64,000 bases of DNA from Geobacter sp. (GTDB taxonomy: Bacteria; Desulfobacterota; Desulfuromonadia; Geobacterales; Geobacteraceae). The position numbers and the translations under genes are program-made. Within the stretch, counting starts at the first letter, position 1. Every line of letters begins with the position of its first letter. Positions 32,361 to 41,617 of the stretch are shown here, one piece after another. The stretch lies in NCBI GenBank assembly GCA_016177775.1, contig JACOUQ010000008.1, positions 62,001 through 126,000 of the forward strand, read 5' to 3'. A model generated the notes under the pieces. It did not search any database. It was not told where the DNA came from and was given only the letters and a program-made list of their open reading frames with translations.

Positions 32361-34592
32361 CTACATCGAGTAACCTATCCTGAACGCCCCCCAGTGCCTG
32401 CCGCGCAAGCGGACCGGGTAGGAGATGTCCCACATCTTTTCGCCGGTATCGCGCTGGTAGACCTGCACCAGGATGTCTGCCGAGTTCCTGGCGGCAGCCA
32501 GCCCCACCGGGTCGTCGAAGATGCGCTTCGTGCGGTTCCAGAGCCTGTCATGCTCACGGTCGCCGGTGAGTGTCCTGCTGAACTTGCTGTTGTGGGTGGG
32601 GAGATAGCCGTTGCGGTCAACCAGCACCGCGAAGACCACGTGGGAATCGTCCAGGAACCGGTCCTCCGGCGCCTGGATCGTTTCATCCATGAATGCGTCG
32701 TATTTCGTGTGGAACTTCTGCGGGTCAGTACCGGCAATCGGCGCGTAACTCTCGTCGAACAGCTCATCCAGCGCGAACCGACCGCTGGCAACCGCCTCCT
32801 CCAGCACCCGCTCCATGAGGCCAACCCCTGCCCGCGCCGCTTCCCGTCCCTTGGCCTGGATCTCCTCCTCCAGGTGCTTTTGCAGCCCTTCCGAAAGCGC
32901 CCTGATATCGGCTATGGCCGCCTCGATCTCTCTGGCACCGTCAGCTGTCTGGCGGGCCACCTCGCGCACCTCGTTCATGGTTACTGCCATCTCGTCGCAG
33001 GCGGATGTCTGCTGGTGGGTTGAGCTGGTGATCTCCTTGGCGGCCCGGGCCGTCTCCTCCACCATGGCAATGATCTGGCCGAAGGAATCGTGCACCCGGT
33101 CCACCAGGGCGGATGCGCCTTCCACCCCCTTGATCCCCTCCTCCGTCACCATGATTGTGCTGTTGGTGGCCTTCTGAATCTCCCGGATCAGCTCCCTGAT
33201 CTGCGCCGTAGCCTCCACCGTCCTTTCGGCCAGCCGTCGTACCTCCTTGGCCACGATGGCGAAACGCTTGCCCGATTCACCAGCCCCTGCCGCCTCGATG
33301 GCCGCATTGAGCGCCAGCAGATTGGTCTGGTCGCTGATCTCGTCGATGATCTCCACTATGCCGCCGATCTTCTGGCTGTTCTCCCCGAGACGCAGCATGC
33401 TGCGGGCTATCCCCTCCACCTGCCCCTTCAGGAGTTCCATACCGCCAATGGCATTGGCAACCGCACCGGAACCCGCTACGCATTTCTGGGCCGTGTCATC
33501 GGCCAGCCGCTCTACAGTGGTTGCATTCACGCTTATCTGCCGGGCAGTTGCCGCGATCTCCTCCGAGGTCGCACTTACCTGGTGCACCGATGTCGCCTGC
33601 TCGGTCGCCCCGGCGGCCTGCTGGGCGCTTATGCTCATCAGCTGCCCCGCAGAGCCTGCCAGGTGGGAGATCGCCTCGCGCACTGAATCGAACAGGCGCC
33701 GGCCCCGGTCGATTTCGCTCCGCAGGTTCCTGACAATCACGGAGGTCATCCGGTTGAACGCACTTGCCACCCTGCCGATCTCGTCGTCGCTCGCCACCGG
33801 TATCTGCTCCTCCAGGTTCCCGTCAGCAATGCGCCGGGCCGCGGCGGTAAGCCTGTGGAGGGGGTGGATAAGTATTGTCACCACCAGGATAATCGTAAGT
33901 GTGCTGGCAACAAGGATTAATGCCATGCCGCTGATGATCTGGCGACGCAGCTCCGCCACCTTCCGTTCGGTCTTCTCCATCGAGAAGCCGATGCGGAATG
34001 CCCCCCAGTGCCTGCCGTTGACATGCACGGGGGCCGAGATGTCCCACATCCGTTCGCCGGTGTCGCGGTGGTAGTCCTGTTTCAGGTATTCGGCTGTATT
34101 GCGCGCGGCGGCTAGCCCCACCGTGTCGTTGAACATGCGCTTGGTACGGTTCCAGAGCTTGTCCTGCTCTCGGTTGCCGGAAAGCGGCCGGTTGTATCTA
34201 CTGTTGTGGGTGGGGAGATAACCGTTTCGGTCCACCAGCACCGCGAACACCACCTGCTCGTCCTTCAACAGTTCGTCCTGAATGCCGACAATGGCCTTGT
34301 CCAGAAAGGCGTCGTACCTGGTGTGATACTTAGGGGGGTCGGTACCCGGTATGCGCGTATAGTTTTCGTCGAACAGCTCCTTCTCGCTCAAGCCGCCGGA
34401 ATCGAGCCTGTCGCTCAGGATTCGCTCCATCACCCTGGCTCCTGTCATGGCAAGGATGCGCCCCTTTCCGAGAAGCTCATCTTCCCTGTTCGCCGTCCGG
34501 GAGCGGACAAAATAGATGGTGCAAAGCGTCATAATGACAACCATAACGGCGATCAGTATGACTACGATCTTGACCGACAGCTTCCTGACCAT
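32361..34592 (-). CDS. Methyl-accepting chemotaxis protein with duplicated sensor domain
   Basis: The protein has 743 residues. A membrane helix (about 8-28) leads into a periplasmic sensor (about 40-205). A second membrane helix (about 219-242) and HAMP follow, then the signalling domain with tip QTNLLALNAAIEAAGAGESG. After that domain a second copy of the sensor follows (about 585-743), now on the cytoplasmic side. Both copies carry DRNGYLPTHNS, LWNRTKR, VGLAAARN, RDTGE and GRHWGAFRIG. Over 91 aligned residues I count 68 identities. I chose the ATG at 34592 (AAGGGG six bases upstream). The ligand is unknown. Confidence 0.9.
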   Translation of the reverse strand: MVRKLSVKIVVILIAVMVVIMTLCTIYFVRSRTANREDELLGKGRILAMTGARVMERILSDRLDSGGLSEKELFDENYTRIPGTDPPKYHTRYDAFLDKAIVGIQDELLKDEQVVFAVLVDRNGYLPTHNSRYNRPLSGNREQDKLWNRTKRMFNDTVGLAAARNTAEYLKQDYHRDTGERMWDISAPVHVNGRHWGAFRIGFSMEKTERKVAELRRQIISGMALILVASTLTIILVVTILIHPLHRLTAAARRIADGNLEEQIPVASDDEIGRVASAFNRMTSVIVRNLRSEIDRGRRLFDSVREAISHLAGSAGQLMSISAQQAAGATEQATSVHQVSATSEEIAATARQISVNATTVERLADDTAQKCVAGSGAVANAIGGMELLKGQVEGIARSMLRLGENSQKIGGIVEIIDEISDQTNLLALNAAIEAAGAGESGKRFAIVAKEVRRLAERTVEATAQIRELIREIQKATNSTIMVTEEGIKGVEGASALVDRVHDSFGQIIAMVEETARAAKEITSSTHQQTSACDEMAVTMNEVREVARQTADGAREIEAAIADIRALSEGLQKHLEEEIQAKGREAARAGVGLMERVLEEAVASGRFALDELFDESYAPIAGTDPQKFHTKYDAFMDETIQAPEDRFLDDSHVVFAVLVDRNGYLPTHNSKFSRTLTGDREHDRLWNRTKRIFDDPVGLAAARNSADILVQVYQRDTGEKMWDISYPVRLRGRHWGAFRIGYSM

Positions 34593-34895
34593 GAGCAACC
34601 CCTTTGTTAGCCTGATACCCGACTGTCATACAAATAAAATCATGTTATACATGCAATGGAACGTTTTTTCAATATGTTATATTCGGCCTACAATCACCAT
34701 TATACAGATACAATAATTTGTTTTACTGCTTATAACGGGCAAATTTCCCAAATTTACCCCTTTCCGGGCACCGCATTCCTGCAACAGGCGCTATTTCCCA
34801 ATATCAATTCTTCCGCGGGTTGACTGGAGCGGTATTATTATTATTATTTAATATTGATACACCCCCAACACGACATAAGACCACCGGAGGATCTG
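34593..34895. other. A+T-rich divergent gap upstream of the exopolysaccharide locus
   Basis: The gap is 303 bases with no credible gene. It contains a tattatt-type low-complexity run (34832-34851) and the promoter candidate listed separately. I see no further conserved site. Confidence 0.6.
34820..34847 (+). promoter_or_regulatory. Sigma-70-type promoter candidate for the exopolysaccharide operon
   Basis: TTGACT (34820-34825) and TATTAT (34842-34847) are separated by 16 bases and lie about 50 bases before the start of the exporter gene. The -10 box lies in a repetitive tattatt run, so its exact register is uncertain. Confidence 0.5.
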
Positions 34896-36959
34896 ATGAA
34901 CAGAGCCCTTGCGCTGCTTCTTGCGCTCATCGTTTCCCTCCCTGCCCTGGCCCGGGCAGGAGACAGGGACTATGCAGCGTTCCAGGCAGGAATGGAACTG
35001 GAGCGCGGGCTGATGATCTTCGAAGCCCGGGACAGGTTCCGCGAAGCAATCAGCCTTGCCCCGTCAAACTATGGATACCTGGAACACTATGCCTGGTTCC
35101 TCCACACCCACGGCTTCCGCGAAGAGGCCGTGGCCGTCTTCAGGCAGGCACTCCCCGGAATCGGCGAGAAAAAGGGGACGTGGCTCGGGCTTGCCTGGAA
35201 CGAACGGAGCATCGGCAGGCCCGAGCGCGCCCTTGAGGCGTATGCGAAGGTATTACCGCTCCCTGCAGAGGGAAGCACGGCGGACAAACTCGCAGAGGCG
35301 GACCGGATTTTGCGCAGCGAGCAGGAGGAGCGGATAGCCAGGCTGCAGAAAGCCGCCGTCGGTCCCCCGGATGACGTGGAAGCATTGCAGGAGCTGTTCA
35401 TTTCCCTGATGAGCACGGGACGGCACAGAGAAGCCGCGGACGCGGCCAGGCGCATTCTCACCCTCAGGCCCGAGGACGACCTGACTAGGCTCGACCTCGC
35501 TCGGGTCCTAAAATGGGGTGGAGACCCGGACGCTGCGGCCGACATCATCGAGAAGCTGATCTCCCGCCATCCTGAGAGCGCCTTTCTCCACCTGGAACTG
35601 GCAAGGGTGCGCGCCCAGCAGGGACAACTGCCCGAGGCCAGGGCAGCCTATGAAAAATCCCTTTCCCTCTATCCCGGCGCCGTTGTCACCAGGCGGGAAC
35701 AGGCGGAGCTATTGACCAGGACGGGAGACAGGGAGGCAGCTGACAGGGAAGTGGCTGCCATTGAGCCCCGCCCCCATGAAACGCTGGACATCCTTCTGGC
35801 CAAGGCCAGGGTGTTGCACTTCACCGGGCGCACCAGGGAGGCTGTTCCCGCGTACCGCAAGGTCCTGGAGGAATTCCCGGGGAACAGCGATGCCCTCTGG
35901 GGTCTGGCCGAATGTGCGACGTATTCGGGAGACCGGGATACCGCGAAAGAAACCCTGGAGCGATGGGAGAGACTGGAGCCCCCGAACGAGAGGCTTCGCG
36001 CCCAGATGGAGCTCTACCGCCGCTATTCCGCAAGAGGAATCGAGACTAAAGCCGCTTACTACGGCAACTCCTCCGAGTTCTCCCGTGTCGATGCCGGAGT
36101 CGAATATAATCATCCCCTCTTCAGCAATAACATACTCACAATGGGATACCGTTTTGCGAACTTTCACCAGTCCGGATTTGACAATATCACCAGGAACTCT
36201 CTCCTGCTGCGCAATCGGGGGCGACTCGGCGAGTTCTTCCGTTATGACGCCGAACTTGCCGGGAATTTCTACGACAACGACCAGACCCACCTGAACGGCG
36301 GAGGGTCGCTCTATTTCGACCTGCGGGACCGGACTATATTGGGGGCCGGGATATACCGGACCGACGTTATCGACACCGAGCCCACCTTCCAGAACCCGAT
36401 CTACAACTACGTGGTGACCATAGGGGCCGTGGGGCTGCACATCACCACGACCGATGCGTTCGTCTATGCGAAGCAGCGAGTCGGGGATGATCTCGACCTC
36501 TGGGGAAAATTCATCCGTGGCAGATACAACGACCACAACACCAAGCATGCCTTGACCCTTGAAACTGATTGGCGTCCATTCCATACAAAGGATATCCAGC
36601 TAGTCTACAATTACTTTCATCTCGATTATGAAAATCCCGCACCCAATTATGTGGAAGGGACATCGAGCGTCGGCGCCTATTACGACCCGATCAACTTCGA
36701 GGTTCACACCGTCGCCGTGGAACTGGAGCACGAGTTCGCGAAAAGCTTCCGGCTCGGACTTCAGGACAGGGTATCGTACCTTCCGAAGAGCGATGGATGG
36801 GCCAATGGCGTATTCGCATTTGCCGCCCTTGAACGAGGGGCGCATGCCTTCCGCCTGGATGCCCGTTATTTTTACCAGAATCGCGGCGTCGGAAGAACAG
36901 CCGACAGCGGCCATTTCCGGGCCGAAAATTTCATGCTGGCTTATTCCTACAGGTTTTAG
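34896..36959 (+). CDS. TPR/outer-membrane beta-barrel polysaccharide exporter
   Basis: The protein has 687 residues. A signal peptide (MNRALALLLALIVSLPALAR, cut after ARA) is followed by a periplasmic TPR array (about 25-370; repeats such as AVAVFRQALPGIGEKKGTW and AAYEKSLSLYPGAVVTRREQ). The C-terminal half is a porin-like barrel of alternating strands ending in LAYSYRF, with the aromatic terminal residue used for barrel assembly. This is the layout of PgaA and BcsC, which guide a polymer across the periplasm and outer membrane. The start at 34896 has GGAGG at seven bases. The GT2 gene starts 12 bases downstream. Confidence 0.82.
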   Translation: MNRALALLLALIVSLPALARAGDRDYAAFQAGMELERGLMIFEARDRFREAISLAPSNYGYLEHYAWFLHTHGFREEAVAVFRQALPGIGEKKGTWLGLAWNERSIGRPERALEAYAKVLPLPAEGSTADKLAEADRILRSEQEERIARLQKAAVGPPDDVEALQELFISLMSTGRHREAADAARRILTLRPEDDLTRLDLARVLKWGGDPDAAADIIEKLISRHPESAFLHLELARVRAQQGQLPEARAAYEKSLSLYPGAVVTRREQAELLTRTGDREAADREVAAIEPRPHETLDILLAKARVLHFTGRTREAVPAYRKVLEEFPGNSDALWGLAECATYSGDRDTAKETLERWERLEPPNERLRAQMELYRRYSARGIETKAAYYGNSSEFSRVDAGVEYNHPLFSNNILTMGYRFANFHQSGFDNITRNSLLLRNRGRLGEFFRYDAELAGNFYDNDQTHLNGGGSLYFDLRDRTILGAGIYRTDVIDTEPTFQNPIYNYVVTIGAVGLHITTTDAFVYAKQRVGDDLDLWGKFIRGRYNDHNTKHALTLETDWRPFHTKDIQLVYNYFHLDYENPAPNYVEGTSSVGAYYDPINFEVHTVAVELEHEFAKSFRLGLQDRVSYLPKSDGWANGVFAFAALERGAHAFRLDARYFYQNRGVGRTADSGHFRAENFMLAYSYRF

Positions 36960-36970
36960 GAGAAGACACA

Positions 36971-38524
36971 ATGCATGCACGCTTACCACAACCTATTCGC
37001 AACTGGCTGAACGACCTTACAGGAAAAAAACCATACCATCGCTACTCTGAGAAGGAGACCCGCAAAAACCGTATTATCGGGCAGATACTCGCAATCGCCA
37101 CCGTCATCGCTGCACTGTTCTATCTCGGCTTCTGCATCGCGTACGCAAACTGGGATGTCTGGTATGCCTTCATCCCGTTCATAATCGCCGACACCATGCT
37201 CGTGACCATCTTCATGGTTTCCGTATCGGTCCTCTGGTACAAACGGCGGCACCACCCCGGAGGGCTGGAACCTGATCGCATCTTCACGGTGGACATCTTC
37301 ATCCCCGTCTGCCGCGAGCCATTGAGCATCGTGGAGCCGACCGTGGCGGCGGCCGTCGCCCTCGACTATCCGGCCAAGACCGTCCATCTCCTTGACGACG
37401 GTGAGGACGACCGCTTGAAAGAACTGGCCGAACGGTATGGCATCAATTACATCCGGCATGCCAACCATTCGAAACGGAAAGCCGGAAATCTGAACAACGC
37501 CCTGGGACAGACAAAGGGGGAGCTGATCCTGGCACTTGATGCCGATCAGGTCGCAAGGCCGGATCTGATAAGACGGGTCATCGGCTATTTCCGGCTCCCC
37601 CATATCGGGTTTGTCCAGACGGCCCAGCAGTTCCAGCTCCCGGAAGAAGACCCGTGGGGGAATGCGGACAACTTCTTCTACAAGGAGATCCAGGCCGGCA
37701 GGGACAACGACAATGCCGCCATTTCGTGCGGCAGCGGAGTCATGTACCGGAGAAGCGCCCTGGAGAGCATCGGCGGATTTTCCGAATGGAACATGGTGGA
37801 AGACGTCCACACCTCCATGTGCCTGCACGACAAGGGGTGGCATTCGGTCTATGTGGACAAACCATACACCAGAGGGACCGCCCCGGCCGACGTCACGAGC
37901 CAATTGAAACAGCGCTGGCAATGGGCCGTGGACTCACTGCGAATACTTTTCTGGGATAATCCGTTCCAGAGAAAAGGACTCTCCTTCAGCCAGAAAATCC
38001 AGTACATCCATTTCGGCTGGCATTACATAGTCATCGGCGTTTTCCTCCCCATTTTCTTCATCATCCCGCCATGGGCGCTCTTCACCCACAAATTCATCCT
38101 CACCGTCCCCGCCTGGGTGTACATTGTGGTGCGTCTCCCCTATTTTGTCCTCCAGGTCGCCAGCAACCACATACTGAGCGAGAAAGTCGACACCTTCAAG
38201 ACCTTCCAGGCCCAGGCCGAGCTTTTTGCCTGTTATTTCGATGCGACCATGGACGCATTGCGGGCACGCAAGACAGTCCCCCCCTACACGGTATCCAGCA
38301 AGGTCATCCTTCAGGCGAACTTCGGAAGCCGGCTGCTCCGGTGCCTGCCTCACATCGCGGTGTTCATCGCATCCGCCACGGCAATCGTCTATGGCCTGAT
38401 GACGATCCACGACGACCCATGGTTCTTGGTCATCAACCTCTATTTCTGCCTCTGGGCGATGCTGCTCGTCTGGAAGTTCATCATCCTGGCGCTCTGGCCC
38501 AAGTTCTTCGTGAAATGGGGATAG
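36971..38524 (+). CDS. Processive GT2 glycosyltransferase (cellulose-synthase-like)
   Basis: The protein has 517 residues. Two membrane helices (about 36-58 and 66-90) precede the catalytic domain with the GT-A/GT2 motifs: LDDGEDD (Asp142), ALDADQV (Asp190/Asp192), MVEDVH (Glu277-Asp278, the TED motif) and QRWQW (314-318, in place of QxxRW). Four or more C-terminal helices form the translocation channel. No PilZ domain follows, unlike BcsA, so cyclic-di-GMP control, if any, would need another protein. GGAG lies seven bases before the ATG. The polymer made is unknown; the neighbouring GH26 hints at a beta-1,4-linked or mannan/mixed-linkage glycan. Confidence 0.88.
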   Translation: MHARLPQPIRNWLNDLTGKKPYHRYSEKETRKNRIIGQILAIATVIAALFYLGFCIAYANWDVWYAFIPFIIADTMLVTIFMVSVSVLWYKRRHHPGGLEPDRIFTVDIFIPVCREPLSIVEPTVAAAVALDYPAKTVHLLDDGEDDRLKELAERYGINYIRHANHSKRKAGNLNNALGQTKGELILALDADQVARPDLIRRVIGYFRLPHIGFVQTAQQFQLPEEDPWGNADNFFYKEIQAGRDNDNAAISCGSGVMYRRSALESIGGFSEWNMVEDVHTSMCLHDKGWHSVYVDKPYTRGTAPADVTSQLKQRWQWAVDSLRILFWDNPFQRKGLSFSQKIQYIHFGWHYIVIGVFLPIFFIIPPWALFTHKFILTVPAWVYIVVRLPYFVLQVASNHILSEKVDTFKTFQAQAELFACYFDATMDALRARKTVPPYTVSSKVILQANFGSRLLRCLPHIAVFIASATAIVYGLMTIHDDPWFLVINLYFCLWAMLLVWKFIILALWPKFFVKWG

Positions 38525-38547
38525 GGATATACAGGGAAGACAGTCTC

Positions 38548-39405
38548 ATGTCCGAACAGGCCCTCTCCGAAACGGAGGGGGCGCTCGGAGTCCACTTCGA
38601 CACGGTTTCGTTCTACCGGGCGTGGAACAGCTGCCGCATCGAAGATGACATTCCCTGGCTGGACAAGATTACCCGCACCCACCGCACGATCCTCCTCACA
38701 TGGGAGCCGTGGAGTCTGGCCCACGATCCCGCCCATCCCGAGATTCAGCCCGATTTCTCACTGCAACGGATACTTTCGGGTCGATACGACGACTATATCC
38801 TCTCCTTCGCCCAGGCCCTCAAGGAATTGCCGAAACCGCTCCTCCTGCGCCCCATGCACGAGATGAACGGTAACTGGTACCCATGGTGCGGCACCGTGAA
38901 CAACAACCGGGTGGAGGATTTCATTACGGCTTGGCGGCACATCAGGGGGCTGTGCAGGAAAGCTGGCGACGACGGGATCAAGTGGGTCTGGTCACCCTAC
39001 GCCCACTCAGTACCTGACTCGGAGGAGAACGCCCTGGAAAGCTACTTTCCTGGAGAAGAAGAAATTGACCGGGTAGGGCTTGACGGCTACAACTGGGGGA
39101 CGACGCGGGAATGGAGCAAATGGCAGGAGTTCGGCGAGATCTTCGGGCCGGCGTACGACGCGGTCTCTACCCTCTCCCGCAAGCCGGTCATCATAGCCGA
39201 GACCGCATGCGCCGAGGAAGGGGGGAACAAGGCGCGCTGGATAGCCGGCATGTTCAGCGATCTCCGCGAGAGATTCCGGCGCGTAGAAACCGTGGTCTGG
39301 TTCGACATCAACAAGGAGTGCGACTGGCGCATCGTGTCATCCGGCCGGTCGCAGCGCGCCTTCGCCGAAGCTGCGTCAGCCTTCAGCCTTCAACCTTCAA
39401 CCTGA
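38548..39405 (+). CDS. Glycoside hydrolase family 26-like protein
   Basis: The protein has 285 residues. The GH26 (clan A) signature pair is visible: the acid/base Glu105 in RPMHEMNGNWYPW and the nucleophile Glu218 in VIIAETACAE. LLTWEPWS, KWVWSPYAHS and VGLDGYNWG line the barrel. The family includes beta-mannanases and mixed-linkage glucanases. There is no signal peptide, also not in the longer in-frame ORF from 38071, which overlaps the GT2 gene and is rejected. It starts 23 bases after the GT2 stop. The last residues (SLQPST) are encoded by heptamer repeats. It may trim the nascent polymer, as BcsZ does in cellulose systems. Confidence 0.82.
   Translation: MSEQALSETEGALGVHFDTVSFYRAWNSCRIEDDIPWLDKITRTHRTILLTWEPWSLAHDPAHPEIQPDFSLQRILSGRYDDYILSFAQALKELPKPLLLRPMHEMNGNWYPWCGTVNNNRVEDFITAWRHIRGLCRKAGDDGIKWVWSPYAHSVPDSEENALESYFPGEEEIDRVGLDGYNWGTTREWSKWQEFGEIFGPAYDAVSTLSRKPVIIAETACAEEGGNKARWIAGMFSDLRERFRRVETVVWFDINKECDWRIVSSGRSQRAFAEAASAFSLQPST
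39377..39404. repeat. Heptamer repeat (cagcctt / caacctt) inside the GH26 3' end
   Basis: There are four exact 7-base units: cagcctt, cagcctt, caacctt, caacctg. The stop TGA overlaps the last unit. Only one arm is present here; norB begins four bases further on the other strand. Confidence 0.8.
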
Positions 39406-39408
39406 ATT

Positions 39409-40746
39409 TCACTCCGCCGCCCCCTCCTCCACTGGTTTCAGCGTAAAGAGATGCCAGACCGTGATAACCACCCCCCCGAGGAAGACGATGCCGATTCCCA
39501 GGGCGATCCGGAACCAGAACATCATGTTCAGGTGGGCCGTGGAGTAGCCGATGTCCAGTAGCCGCTCCAGGTAGGTCTGGAGGATGCCGGCAACGCCGAA
39601 GACCAGGGAGAGGAAGAACATGGAGATTGACATGGTCCAGAACCCCCATTTCCCCAGCCTGTCGTTGTACTTCCGGATGTTCCTGAAGCGGGGGAAGGCG
39701 AAGTAATATATGGTCAGGTTGAGGAGCACGTAGGCCCCGAAGAACGCCATGTGACCGTGGGAGACCGTCACCTGGCTGCCATGGGTGTAATAGTTGATCT
39801 GCGGCAGGGTGTGGATAAACCCCCACACACCCGCACCGACAAAGTGATATATGGCGAGCCCCACGATATAGGTCCAGATGAGTGGATTGATGATCGGGTT
39901 TTTCCGTTCCCGCACATGCATCCAGGTGTCAATCACCATGAGGGCGATGGGGAGCGGCTCCAGGGCGCTGAAAATACCCCCCCACCAGAGCCAGTAGTCA
40001 GGGGCGCCGAGCCAGTAGTAGTGGTGGCCGGTGCCGATGATCCCGGTAAAGAGAAATAGGCCGGTCTCGGCGTAGAGCCACTTCTCCACCACCTTCCGCT
40101 CCACGCCGGTCACCTCCATGATGATGAAGGCAACTATCGAGGCGGTCACCACCTCCCAAGCCCCCTCCACCCAGAGATGGATCACCCACCACCAGTAATA
40201 GTAGTCGGCGTTCAGGTCCCTGTAAAAAGGGATGCCGAACAGGTAGAGAACCGCCAGGAACGTCACCCCGCCCAGGAGCATCCACTGCAGCGCCGATCTC
40301 ACCTTCGCCTTGATGATGGTAATGGCCACGTTGGCGACGAAGAGGAGCGCCGCCACCACGATGACAAAATCGAGGGGCACCGGGATCTCCAGGAGCGGCT
40401 TCCCCTGGGTCCAGCCGAACAGGAAGCCTATCACCGCGACCACAGCGGCTCCGACGAACAGGCCGAACTGAATCCAGGCGATCTTCGTGCTGTATAGCTC
40501 CCGCTCGCACTCCAAGGGGAGGATGAAGTAGGCGCCCCCCATGAAGCCGAGGAGGAGCCACGCCACCAGGAGGTTGGTATGGATCGGCCGGGCCGTGGCA
40601 AAGGAGAAGGTGTCCACGAGCCCCTGGGAAAGAGTGAAGCCGTAATTGATTGCCAGCCAGAGCCCCATCACCACCTGGAGACAGAAGAGAATGAGCGAAA
40701 GTGCCATGTACGGATATGCGACGCGTTGGCTCTCGTAGCGGATCAT
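39409..40746 (-). CDS. norB: Nitric oxide reductase subunit B (cytochrome b subunit)
   Basis: The protein (445 residues) has twelve predicted membrane helices and reduces NO to N2O. Haem-copper-oxidase-type ligands are in place: His56 in RPIHTNLL and His332 in HGHMAFFG for low-spin haem b, His330 for haem b3, and His190, His241 and His242 for the non-haem iron. The catalytic-site Glu194 in HLWVEGAWE distinguishes NOR from oxidases. The ATG overlaps the norC stop by four bases. The distance from quinol-type qNOR is shown by the missing N-terminal fused cytochrome domain. Confidence 0.92.
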   Translation of the reverse strand: MIRYESQRVAYPYMALSLILFCLQVVMGLWLAINYGFTLSQGLVDTFSFATARPIHTNLLVAWLLLGFMGGAYFILPLECERELYSTKIAWIQFGLFVGAAVVAVIGFLFGWTQGKPLLEIPVPLDFVIVVAALLFVANVAITIIKAKVRSALQWMLLGGVTFLAVLYLFGIPFYRDLNADYYYWWWVIHLWVEGAWEVVTASIVAFIIMEVTGVERKVVEKWLYAETGLFLFTGIIGTGHHYYWLGAPDYWLWWGGIFSALEPLPIALMVIDTWMHVRERKNPIINPLIWTYIVGLAIYHFVGAGVWGFIHTLPQINYYTHGSQVTVSHGHMAFFGAYVLLNLTIYYFAFPRFRNIRKYNDRLGKWGFWTMSISMFFLSLVFGVAGILQTYLERLLDIGYSTAHLNMMFWFRIALGIGIVFLGGVVITVWHLFTLKPVEEGAAE

Positions 40747-41459
40747 TTGCGCACCTCCTTCCCGACTTTCAGGCTGAGAATGAAGTCGGCGATGAGTTCC
40801 GCCGTCTCGCGGGAAACCTGCTGCGGGGGCATGCCGATGCCGGGATGGACCGATTGGGGATCGAGGATGAACTTGGCAAGGGTTTCCTTGTCATAGGTGA
40901 TTCTCGCTGCAATCGCCGAGAAATCACCCGCAATGTTGCGCCCCTGGTTCTCGAAGCTGTGGCAGCCGCCGCATGCCCCCATGACGATGTCCACCTTCTC
41001 CAGTTTTTGCGCGCTCACTTCGCGCAGCCGGAACGCCTTCACGTACTTTTCGTCCTGTGGCGGCCATTTCCGGTTCTCGATGTTCCCTACCCAGCGGAGA
41101 AATGCCGTCAGGTCCTTCACCTCCGTCTCGCTCACCCCCAGGTGCGGCATCTTGCGGAAGGAGTTCCTGTAAACCGTCTCCGGATGCATCACTATGGAGG
41201 CGATGTTGCTCTCCCCCAGCCGGAAGTAGGCCTTTGTCATATCCGGGGCATAATAGCCGCCGAATCCGAGGATAGTGTGGCAGTCGTTGCAGTTGTACTT
41301 ATGCCAGACCTTTTTCCCGGCGACGACATGCTCGTCTATCATCTCCGTCTTGGCAAGCCTGGGCTCCTGACGGTGAAAATCATAGGTCATCCAGAGAAAA
41401 ATCAGGGCGGACACGAGCGTACCCCCGATGAAGATGTTCCTAGCGGCTTTGCCGGTCAT
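40743..41459 (-). CDS. norC: Nitric oxide reductase cytochrome c subunit, di-haem form
   Basis: The protein has 238 residues. One N-terminal membrane anchor (about 8-26) is followed by a first haem c site CNDCH (57-61) with a Met ligand in RKMPHLGVS, as in standard NorC. A second site, CGGCH (163-167), follows in an extra C-terminal cytochrome domain. Standard NorC is about 150 residues with one haem. The extra domain could be the electron entry point. The start at 41459 has AAGGAG five bases upstream; the longer in-frame version (41528) has none. It is coupled to norB. Confidence 0.88.
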   Translation of the reverse strand: MTGKAARNIFIGGTLVSALIFLWMTYDFHRQEPRLAKTEMIDEHVVAGKKVWHKYNCNDCHTILGFGGYYAPDMTKAYFRLGESNIASIVMHPETVYRNSFRKMPHLGVSETEVKDLTAFLRWVGNIENRKWPPQDEKYVKAFRLREVSAQKLEKVDIVMGACGGCHSFENQGRNIAGDFSAIAARITYDKETLAKFILDPQSVHPGIGMPPQQVSRETAELIADFILSLKVGKEVRK

Positions 41460-41529
41460 GGTCACTCCTTCCTGTTGCTTTTGATAAAGCACCGCATTAA
41501 AAGATACCAACCAAAGTAGAATTTGCAAC

Positions 41530-41612
41530 TCCCCTCTCCCTAGCCCTCTCCCACAAGGGGGAGAGGGAATACAAAGCTCCCCTCCCTTTAATGGGAGGGG
41601 GTGGGAGAGGGT
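41530..41612. repeat. Intergenic inverted repeat (cccctctccc / gggagaggg)
   Basis: Two interlocking hairpins, ctctcccacaagggggagag and cctccctttaatgggagggg, lie in the gap upstream of norC. They belong to the same family as the element at 5180-5284. Confidence 0.75.
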
Positions 41613-41617
41613 GAAAT

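Noticed and set aside
38071-38547. Upstream extension of the GH26 ORF
   Set aside because: It lies in another frame within the GT2 gene, and its translation is proline/arginine-rich noise.
41460-41530. FNR- or NorR-type operator upstream of norC
   Set aside because: ttatcaaaagcaa is too weak a match to call.
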